Positions 1 to 5,579 of a stretch of DNA of 12,691 bases are shown here, piece after piece. The notes beneath the pieces were generated by a model. The model was not told the origin of the DNA. It was given only the letters and a program-made list of their open reading frames with translations, and made no database searches. Source of the stretch: an uncultured Clostridium sp. (GTDB taxonomy: Bacteria; Bacillota; Clostridia; TANB77; CAG-508); NCBI GenBank assembly GCA_946495905.1, contig CAMMEP010000040.1, positions 1 through 12,691 of the forward strand. Reading direction: 5' to 3'. Made by a program: the position numbers and the translations under genes. The number at the start of each line of letters is the position of its first letter. Position 1 is the first letter of the stretch.

Positions 1-510
1 GAATTAGAAAATTTAGAAAGTCTAGGAATACATAGTAGATGGAAGATAATAGAGGAAAAGGAAAGAAAAATAGTGTTGACAGAGGATTTAGAGTTTAATA
101 TAATAGAACTACCAAAGATGTACAAGATGCATCAAGAAGGAGAGGACAAGCTAAAGGAGTGGCTAGAATTTTTGGAAAATCCAGATAGTAAAGAGGTGCG
201 AAGTTATATGAAAAAAAATGAAAATATGAAAGAGGCAAGAGAAAAATTAGACAAAATAAGTGAAGATGAAAGGGTAAGAAGATTAGCAGAGTTAAGACAA
301 AAAGCACTAATGGATGAAAGAGAAGCAGAATATACGGGATATTGCAAAGGATTGGAAGATGGTAGAAAAAATGGACTAGAGGATGGAATGAAATGTGGCA
401 GAGAACAAGAACAAATAAAGATAGCAAAAAAGATGAAAGCAGAAGGAATAGAAATAGCTCTAATTACAAAAATAACGGGATTAAGTGAAGAAGAAATAAA
501 TAAAATATAA
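1..510 (+). CDS. Rpn-family recombination-promoting nuclease / PD-(D/E)XK transposase, 3' part only
   Basis: The reading frame is open from the first base, so this is the last 169 residues of a gene that begins outside the window. The sequence shows a highly charged helical tail, a glycine-spaced linker (GLEDGRKNGLEDG) and a final segment IAKKMKAEGIEIALITKITGLSEEEI. That ending, together with the upstream stretch around RWKIIEEKER and LEFNIIELPKMY, is characteristic of the Rpn / PD-(D/E)XK family transposase group, in which the tail is a short helix-turn-helix-like element. Family members are DNA endonucleases linked to RecA-independent recombination and often occur in many copies per genome. 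The catalytic D/E-x-K core would lie upstream of base 1, so whether this copy is active cannot be judged. A GTG at 73 is in frame but is not a credible start, because family-like sequence continues upstream. No terminator is obvious before the rny promoter. Confidence 0.85.
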   Translation, partial: ELENLESLGIHSRWKIIEEKERKIVLTEDLEFNIIELPKMYKMHQEGEDKLKEWLEFLENPDSKEVRSYMKKNENMKEAREKLDKISEDERVRRLAELRQKALMDEREAEYTGYCKGLEDGRKNGLEDGMKCGREQEQIKIAKKMKAEGIEIALITKITGLSEEEINKI

Positions 511-531
511 TTTTTTATTACTAAAAACCTC

Positions 532-560
532 TTGACAGTTTACAATAATAAATATAAAAT
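532..560 (+). promoter_or_regulatory. Sigma-A-type promoter for rny
   Basis: TTGACA (532-537), then a 17-base spacer and TAAAAT (555-560). Only one base departs from the consensus hexamers. It lies about 70 bases upstream of the rny ribosome binding site and just after the Rpn-like gene, so rny should be transcribed on its own. Confidence 0.7.
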
Positions 561-643
561 ATATATGTGGAGAAAAAATATATTTTACATATTAGATATA
601 TTTATTGTACATTGAAAATTAAATAGAAAGAGGTGTAATGATT

Positions 644-2185
644 ATGGACATAATAATCTATATCGCCATATTTCTAATCACAGCAATTGTTTTCACTTTT
701 GTTGGAATGTTTGCAAGGAAAAAAATTGCTGAATCTAAATTTAAAAGCGCAGAAAATGAAGCAAAACAAATAATAGAAATGGCAAAAATAGAAGCCGAAA
801 ACAATAAAAAAGAAGAAATTTTTAAGGCAAAAGAAGAAATTTTAAGTGCAAGAAAAGATTTAGATGATGAGATTAGAGAAAGAAGAGGCGAAGTACAACA
901 ACAGGAAAGAAGATTAATTCAAAAAGAAGAAAATCTAGAAAGAAAGCTTGAAACAGCTGACAAAAAAGAAAGAGATTTAGTAAAGAAAGAAGAAGAGCTA
1001 GAAGCAAGAAAAGAAGAAATAAAAGAAATTGCTAACAAGCAAATGGCAGAATTACAAAGAATCTCTGGTTTATCACAAGAAGAAGCAAAGAAAAAACTAC
1101 TTTCAGAACTTGAAAAAACAATGACTGCCGAAAAAGCAGCGGTTATTAGAGATTTTGAGAGTAAGACAAAAGAAGAGGCAGTAAAAAGTGCAAGAGAAAT
1201 TGTTGGTTATGCAATTCAAAAATGTGCAGCAGACCATACATCAGAAACTACGGTATCTATTGTATCTCTTCCTAATGATGACATGAAAGGAAGAATAATT
1301 GGTAGAGAAGGTAGAAATATAAAAGCACTAGAAACCTTAACTGGTATTGATTTAATAATTGATGATACACCAGAAGCAGTTGTAATATCTGGATTTGATC
1401 CATTAAGAAGAGAAGTAGCAAAAATTGCCTTAGAGAAATTAATTGAAGATGGAAGAATTCATCCATCCAAGATTGAGGAAATGGTAGAAAAAGCAAAAGA
1501 AGAAGTAGAGAACACAATAAAAGAAGAAGGAGAAAGAGCTGTTTTAGAGACTGGTGTTGTAGGACTACATCCTGATTTGATTAAGTTATTAGGAAAATTA
1601 AGATATAGGACAAGTTATGGACAAAACGTACTAAATCATTCCATAGAAGTATCTAATTTAGCAAGAATTATGGCAGAAGAACTCGGACTTGACCCAAAAC
1701 TTGCAAGACGTGCAGGATTACTACATGATATTGGTAAAGCATTAGATCATGATATGGAAGGAACACATGTTGAAATTGGTGTAGAAATCTTAAAGAAGTA
1801 TAAAGAAAATGATAAAGTAATAAATGCAGTACAAGCACACCATGGAGATGTGGAACCAAAAACAATAGAAGCTGTTTTAGTACAAGCAGCAGATGCAATA
1901 TCTGCATCAAGACCTGGAGCAAGAAGAGAAACACTTGAGAACTATATTAAGAGACTAGAAGCTCTTGAAAATATAGCAGATTCTTTTGAAGGTGTTGAAA
2001 AATCTTTTGCAATACAAGCTGGTAGAGAAATAAGAATTATTGTAAAACCAGAAAAAATATCTGACGACCAAATGGTAGTTATGGCAAGAGATGTTGCTAA
2101 GAAAGTAGAAGATGAAATGGAATATCCAGGACAAATAAAAGTAAATCTTGTTCGAGAAACAAGAGTAGTTGATTACGCTAAATAA
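644..2185 (+). CDS. rny: Ribonuclease Y (endoribonuclease, mRNA decay)
   Basis: RNase Y is the membrane-anchored endoribonuclease that starts decay of many mRNAs in Firmicutes and associates with other degradosome proteins. Seen here, from the ATG at 644 (513 residues): an N-terminal membrane segment (about residues 1-22), a long Lys/Glu/Arg-rich coiled coil (about 25-190), a KH RNA-binding domain with the GRIIGREGRNI loop at 216-226, and an HD phosphohydrolase domain with H332 (NHSIEV), the metal-binding pair H361-D362 (HDIGKALDHD) and the downstream AHHGD motif. Length and domain order match the family (about 510-520 residues). An ATG at 638 is in frame but sits only two bases after the Shine-Dalgarno AGGTG (631-635). 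The ATG at 644 has a normal 8-base spacing and is preferred; the difference is two residues. The gene appears monocistronic, with its own promoter at 532-560 and a terminator at 2254-2290. No catalytic residue looks missing. Confidence 0.97.
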   Translation: MDIIIYIAIFLITAIVFTFVGMFARKKIAESKFKSAENEAKQIIEMAKIEAENNKKEEIFKAKEEILSARKDLDDEIRERRGEVQQQERRLIQKEENLERKLETADKKERDLVKKEEELEARKEEIKEIANKQMAELQRISGLSQEEAKKKLLSELEKTMTAEKAAVIRDFESKTKEEAVKSAREIVGYAIQKCAADHTSETTVSIVSLPNDDMKGRIIGREGRNIKALETLTGIDLIIDDTPEAVVISGFDPLRREVAKIALEKLIEDGRIHPSKIEEMVEKAKEEVENTIKEEGERAVLETGVVGLHPDLIKLLGKLRYRTSYGQNVLNHSIEVSNLARIMAEELGLDPKLARRAGLLHDIGKALDHDMEGTHVEIGVEILKKYKENDKVINAVQAHHGDVEPKTIEAVLVQAADAISASRPGARRETLENYIKRLEALENIADSFEGVEKSFAIQAGREIRIIVKPEKISDDQMVVMARDVAKKVEDEMEYPGQIKVNLVRETRVVDYAK

Positions 2186-2195
2186 TGGCGCTTTA

Positions 2196-2240
2196 GGGAC
2201 AGGCCAAAAAACGACAAGGTTGTCGTTTAAGGGACAGACC
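2196..2240. repeat. Small hairpin flanked by GGGACAG(G/A)CC direct repeats
   Basis: A perfect 9-bp inverted repeat, AAACGACAA (2209-2217) / TTGTCGTTT (2220-2228), is separated by GG. It is bracketed by two near-identical 10-mers in the same direction, GGGACAGGCC (2196-2205) and GGGACAGACC (2231-2240). The hairpin is not followed by a T tract, so it is not itself an obvious terminator. The layout resembles a dispersed REP-type palindromic unit, but only one copy is seen in this window. Its identity as a mobile repeat is inference. Confidence 0.5.
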
Positions 2241-2253
2241 TAAAAGCACACAC

Positions 2254-2290
2254 AAACCGTTATAAACATATATGTTTATAACGGTTTTTT
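2254..2290 (+). terminator. Intrinsic terminator after rny
   Basis: A perfect 17-bp inverted repeat has its left arm (AAACCGTTATAAACATA) at 2254-2270 and its right arm at 2271-2287. The arms abut, so about four central bases form the loop. A T run extends to 2290. This should end rny transcription and isolate it from the acetyltransferase gene. Confidence 0.85.
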
Positions 2291-2499
2291 GTAATTCAGT
2301 ATAACTTATATTAACATGTTTATTCTAGATATCAATATAGTTGTGAACTGTAACCAGCACTGCTATATTGTAAAATAAAATTCACTTAAAATCTTGATTA
2401 ATTTTTAAGTCTTTGGTATTATGTAGAAAAAATAAAAAAGCACTAATTTACATATACAAAATTAATTTATTTAAAATTGTGTAAAGAGGGAGAAGAAAA
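2291..2499. other. AT-rich leader between rny terminator and acetyltransferase gene
   Basis: Non-coding, very AT-rich. It holds a possible promoter (2341-2369) and a weak AT-only stem of 8 bp (ACTTAAAA at 2384-2391 with TTTTAAGT at 2403-2410, 11-base loop). The leader downstream of the promoter is about 120 bases, longer than a minimal 5' UTR, but I recognise no riboswitch motif in it. A Shine-Dalgarno AGAGGGAG at 2485-2492 precedes the next start by 7 bases. Confidence 0.5.
2341..2369 (+). promoter_or_regulatory. Possible extended -10 promoter for acetyltransferase/patatin genes
   Basis: TTGTGA (2341-2346), a 17-base spacer, then TATATT (2364-2369) preceded by TGC, which makes an extended TGn -10. 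It is the best match in this gap, and some promoter is needed after the strong terminator just upstream. The hexamers are only moderate matches. Confidence 0.45.
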
Positions 2500-3054
2500 A
2501 TGACCGAAAAGGAAAAGAGAGACAATGGGCAAATTTATAACTCTAATTATGATAAAGAATTGAGAAAAGAGATGCTTGAAGCGCAAGATTTATGCTTTGA
2601 GTATAATAATACAAGACCATCGGACATAGAAAAGAGAGCTAATCAAATTATTAAAATAGTAGGAAAAATAGGAAAGAATTTTTTAATTGAGCAGCCTTTT
2701 TTATGTGACTATGGATATAATATAGAAATAGGAGATAATTTTTATGCAAATCATAACTTAACTATTTTGGATGCTGCAAAAGTAATTATAGGTGATAATG
2801 TATTTATTGCTCCAAATTGTGGGATTTATACAGCTTATCATCCAATAGATGTAGCAGAAAGAAGTAAGGGATTGGAATATGCTAAGCCAATAAAAATAGG
2901 TAACAACGTATGGATTGGAGGAAATGTTACCATTCTTCCAGGAGTTACTATTGGTGACAATTGTACCATTGGAGCAGGAAGCGTTGTTACCAAAGACATA
3001 CCAGACAATTCTATTGCTTATGGCAATCCTTGTAAAGTAGCAAAGAAAATTTAG
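2500..3054 (+). CDS. Sugar O-acetyltransferase, maltose/galactoside acetyltransferase type (left-handed beta-helix)
   Basis: A 184-residue protein of the Maa/LacA/NodL group, which moves an acetyl group from acetyl-CoA to a hydroxyl of a sugar or sugar-like acceptor in the cytoplasm. Seen: an N-terminal helical cap (about residues 1-55, including the usual KELRKEMLEAQDLC stretch), then hexapeptide repeats of the left-handed beta-helix (IGDNFYANHN, IIGDNVFIAPN, IKIGNNVWIGGNVTILPGVTIGDNCTIGAGSVV). The catalytic histidine is H114 in TAYHPID, with N84 in the ANHN position as in LacA. The end, YGNPCKVAKKI, matches the family's terminal GNPAKV motif. Length is normal (about 183-200). The start is supported by AGAGGGAG 7 bases upstream. 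The stop lies 27 bases before the patatin-like gene's start, so the two are probably co-transcribed. The real acceptor (sugar, cell-wall or export substrate) cannot be read from sequence. Confidence 0.92.
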   Translation: MTEKEKRDNGQIYNSNYDKELRKEMLEAQDLCFEYNNTRPSDIEKRANQIIKIVGKIGKNFLIEQPFLCDYGYNIEIGDNFYANHNLTILDAAKVIIGDNVFIAPNCGIYTAYHPIDVAERSKGLEYAKPIKIGNNVWIGGNVTILPGVTIGDNCTIGAGSVVTKDIPDNSIAYGNPCKVAKKI

Positions 3055-3081
3055 GATAATCAAATGAAAGGTGGTAACAAA

Positions 3082-3942
3082 ATGCAAGATTTAACGTTAA
3101 TATTAGAAGGTGGAGCATTACGAAGTTTATATACATCTGGAGTATTAGATGTATTAATGAAATATAATATAGAAGCAAATTATGTATTAGGAGTGTCTGC
3201 TGGAGCATTAACAGGAATGAATTACATATCTAAACAAAAGGAAAGAAGTGCAAAAATAAATATAGAAAATTGTGATAATCCAAGATACATAGGAATGAAA
3301 GCATTAAAAAAAGAGGGCGGAATTATTGGATATGATTATTTATTTGATGATTTATCTAAAAATGCATATCCATTTGACTACGAAACTTTTAAATTGTCAA
3401 AGCAAAAGTTTATTCCTGTAATAACAAACTGTGAAAAAGGAATCACTGAATATGTAGAAAAAAATGATTGCAAAGAAGACATCTTTAAAGTGGTACAAGC
3501 CTCTTCTAGTATGCCACTTTGCTCTAAAATGGTGAAGATTGGAAATAATCACTATTTAGATGGAGCAGTGACGATGCCAATCCCAGTGGACTGGGCGATA
3601 AAAGAAGGACATAAAAAGATTTTAGTTGTGCTTACAAGAGATAGGGATTATAGAAAACCAGAAATTTCAAATACAATGAAAAAAGTGTATAAAAGAGTTT
3701 ATCATAAATATCCAAAACTAATAGAAAAGCTATGTACAATGCCAGAAAGATATAATAAATTAAAAGAACATATTAATACATTAGAAAAACAAGGTAGAAT
3801 TATGGTAATCGCGCCAAAAGAACCAGTTACTGTATCAAGACTAGAAAAGGATAAAGAAAAATTAAAAAAGTTATATGAAGATGGAAAAAGAGATATGGAA
3901 GAAAAAATAGAGATATTGGAAAATCTTATTGGAGATAAATAG
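3082..3942 (+). CDS. Patatin-like phospholipase / acyl hydrolase (YjjU-like)
   Basis: Patatin-like enzymes hydrolyse acyl esters of lipids with a Ser-Asp dyad. From the ATG at 3082 (286 residues) the elements are an N-terminal oxyanion-loop motif EGGALRSLYTSG (9-20), the nucleophile elbow GVSAG with S39, and the dyad aspartate D160 in YLDGA. A lysine-rich helical C-terminus (about 255-286) follows. The overall pattern resembles the bacterial YjjU-type branch rather than secreted toxins such as ExoU, and no signal peptide is seen. The oxyanion motif is GGALRS where most relatives have GGGxRG. An in-frame ATG at 3064 would put the strong Shine-Dalgarno AAAGGTGG (3068-3075 region) inside the gene; the ATG at 3082 has it at the right distance, so 3082 is chosen. 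The gene follows the acetyltransferase closely and ends just before a new promoter. Substrate is unknown; membrane lipid or ester turnover is inference. Confidence 0.9.
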   Translation: MQDLTLILEGGALRSLYTSGVLDVLMKYNIEANYVLGVSAGALTGMNYISKQKERSAKINIENCDNPRYIGMKALKKEGGIIGYDYLFDDLSKNAYPFDYETFKLSKQKFIPVITNCEKGITEYVEKNDCKEDIFKVVQASSSMPLCSKMVKIGNNHYLDGAVTMPIPVDWAIKEGHKKILVVLTRDRDYRKPEISNTMKKVYKRVYHKYPKLIEKLCTMPERYNKLKEHINTLEKQGRIMVIAPKEPVTVSRLEKDKEKLKKLYEDGKRDMEEKIEILENLIGDK

Positions 3943-3945
3943 AAA

Positions 3946-3965
3946 TTTGTAAGAATTCTTGCAAA
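3946..3965. promoter_or_regulatory. Imperfect palindrome overlapping the -35 of the next promoter
   Basis: TTTGTAAGAATTCTTGCAAA is a 20-base palindrome with a single T/G non-complementary pair and a perfect AAGAATTCTT centre (3951-3960). Its right arm overlaps the TTGCAA -35 element (3959-3964). It could be an operator for the pilin-like gene, or a weak stem at the end of the patatin mRNA. There is no T tract, so it is a poor terminator. Confidence 0.35.
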
Positions 3966-3988
3966 AGTAGAAAAAAATATGATACAAT
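3959..3988 (+). promoter_or_regulatory. Promoter for pilin-like surface protein gene
   Basis: TTGCAA (3959-3964), an 18-base spacer, and TACAAT (3983-3988). The expected transcript start near 3995 lies downstream of the in-frame ATG at 3979. This rules out that ATG for this transcript and supports the start at 4018. Confidence 0.6.
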
Positions 3989-4017
3989 ATAAAAAATCGA
4001 AAGAAGAGGGAAAGAAA

Positions 4018-5502
4018 ATGAGACGTGAAACCATTGCAGTTGTAAGAGAGAGCGAGCTATATTCTAATGAAATAGGTTTTATTTGTGATGGAAAAAAACA
4101 GATAAATAATAGACAAGAAAAAGGAATAACCCTAGTAGCACTTGTTATTACAATTATCATTATTATTATTTTATCAACAATAACAATAAATGTAGTATTT
4201 GGAGATAATGGATTAATAAAACAAGCAGAATATACAAAAGATACCGCTACAAATGCTACCATAAAAGAAGAAGAAGATACAAATAGATTAGTACAAGAAT
4301 ATGCAAATTTGCTAGCAGAGGATAGCAATTTAGCAGATCAAATTATAATAGAAATAAAAGAAAATCATACAACTGAATCTATTACCATAGAGGTTGAAAC
4401 AAATAGTGAAGAGGAAATGACATATGAATATTATATTAATGGAGAGTTAATGGCTACACAGAATGAGCTTAGTTATACAACAGAAATCACTTTACAAAGT
4501 AAAAATCCTTACATACCAAATGGTTTTACGCATACAGAAGGAACTGTGGATACGGGATATGTTATACAAGATACTAGTATAGGAAATGAATTTGTATGGA
4601 TACCAGTAAAAAGTGGGACGTATACAGCGTATGTAATAGCAAAAACAAGTGATGGAAATTCTACAACATCAGAGGAAATAACAATAGAGATATCTGAATT
4701 GACAAGAGACTATAAAGGAATGGCTTCTACCACTATTTTTGAAGAGGAAGAAGGAGAAATAACAGATAAAAAATCTCTAGCGTATTTTAAGCAAAGTGTA
4801 AAAGAAAATGGGGGATTTTACATTGGAAGATATGAAATGGGAATGCCAGGACAAAAAAGCGGAGAAGAACCAACGCTAGAATTAGGCTATGCAACACAAA
4901 ATGTATCTGGAGTGCCAGTATGTATAGGACAAGTATTGCCATGGACCAATATAGATTGGAACATAGCAAAACAAAATTTAGAGAGTATGTATAATGGAGA
5001 AGTACAGAGTGCTATGCTGAATAACTATGCAAGAGCTACTGCGATAAATTGGATACAAGATACAGGAGCAAAGACATATAATGATTTAAGACAGGCAGAT
5101 ACTTGGGGAAACTATAATGCATGGAGTGGTGGATACTCTTCTTTTGAATTTAAAGGTCGTTATATTTTATTGAATACTGCTTACGATATAACAGAAAGAG
5201 GTAACACAAATACATATATAAATAATTTTGATTTATCTGAAGCAATTAATTATGTTTTAATAGAAACGGGGGCAGATACTAGCCCAAATAAAAGACATTG
5301 TGTAAACAATATTTATGATCTAGCTGGAAATGCATCTGAATGGTCAACAGATAAAAACATTATTAGTGGAGAATACAAAAAGACGGGAGGTTCTTGTCTA
5401 AATTCAGGAAATTCAGTTGGAGCTATAGAAGGAGATGCTAATTTTGTATCTGGGACAATTGGTACAGTGGAAACATCATCCCGACCAATTTTATATAAAT
5501 AA
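4018..5502 (+). CDS. Surface protein with prepilin-like N-terminus and sulfatase-modifying-factor-like C-terminal domain
   Basis: A 494-residue protein. About 35 residues precede a prepilin-peptidase-like site, EKG|ITLVALV (G36), followed by an isoleucine-rich membrane helix (about 37-58) and the FGDNGLIKQAEYTKD helix typical of a clostridial class of pilin-like proteins. The usual Glu at mature position 5 is absent (Ala). An Ig/Fn3-like beta stretch follows (about 105-225), then a C-terminal region of the formylglycine-generating-enzyme/SUMF1 fold. That region is recognised by GNEFVWIPV (190-198), GGFYIGRYEMG, the IYDLAGNASEWS loop (432-443) and GGSC near 457-460. The paired catalytic cysteines of true FGE are not evident, so it is probably a binding or structural fold. 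The segment order in the middle looks unusual (see findings). The start at 4018 is set by AGAGGG at 4005-4010 and the promoter position. A surface or export role is likely; no other pilus gene is nearby. Confidence 0.8.
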   Translation: MRRETIAVVRESELYSNEIGFICDGKKQINNRQEKGITLVALVITIIIIIILSTITINVVFGDNGLIKQAEYTKDTATNATIKEEEDTNRLVQEYANLLAEDSNLADQIIIEIKENHTTESITIEVETNSEEEMTYEYYINGELMATQNELSYTTEITLQSKNPYIPNGFTHTEGTVDTGYVIQDTSIGNEFVWIPVKSGTYTAYVIAKTSDGNSTTSEEITIEISELTRDYKGMASTTIFEEEEGEITDKKSLAYFKQSVKENGGFYIGRYEMGMPGQKSGEEPTLELGYATQNVSGVPVCIGQVLPWTNIDWNIAKQNLESMYNGEVQSAMLNNYARATAINWIQDTGAKTYNDLRQADTWGNYNAWSGGYSSFEFKGRYILLNTAYDITERGNTNTYINNFDLSEAINYVLIETGADTSPNKRHCVNNIYDLAGNASEWSTDKNIISGEYKKTGGSCLNSGNSVGAIEGDANFVSGTIGTVETSSRPILYK

Positions 5503-5522
5503 CCATATTTTACCAATTTCTA

Positions 5523-5551
5523 TTGACATTTCATTTATTTAAAAATAAAAT
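5523..5551 (+). promoter_or_regulatory. Sigma-A-type promoter for GGDEF-EAL gene
   Basis: TTGACA (5523-5528), a 17-base spacer, and TAAAAT (5546-5551). It lies 28 bases before the start codon, giving a very short leader. This leaves no room for a c-di-GMP riboswitch upstream of the gene. Confidence 0.7.
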
Positions 5552-5579
5552 ATAGGCAGTATACAAAAGGAGAAAGTCA

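Noticed and set aside
2384..2410. AT-only stem before the acetyltransferase gene as a riboswitch or terminator
   Set aside because: It is an 8-bp stem made almost only of A and T, with an 11-base loop, easily produced by chance in this composition.
3064..3081. Six-residue N-terminal extension of the patatin-like protein from ATG 3064
   Set aside because: It contains the strong Shine-Dalgarno sequence that serves the ATG at 3082 and has no good ribosome binding site of its own.
3979..4017. Upstream start at 3979 for the pilin-like protein
   Set aside because: It overlaps the -10 element of the likely promoter and lies before the expected transcript start; the AGAGGG site points to 4018.
4310..4323. 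GCAAATTTGC in the pilin-like gene as another repeat copy
   Set aside because: It has an even-centred 10-base palindrome without the GTC/GAC core flanks or pairing arms, so it is probably chance.
5503..5579. A c-di-GMP riboswitch upstream of the GGDEF-EAL gene
   Set aside because: The gap is 77 bases and the promoter leaves a leader of only about 20 bases; no riboswitch motif is seen.
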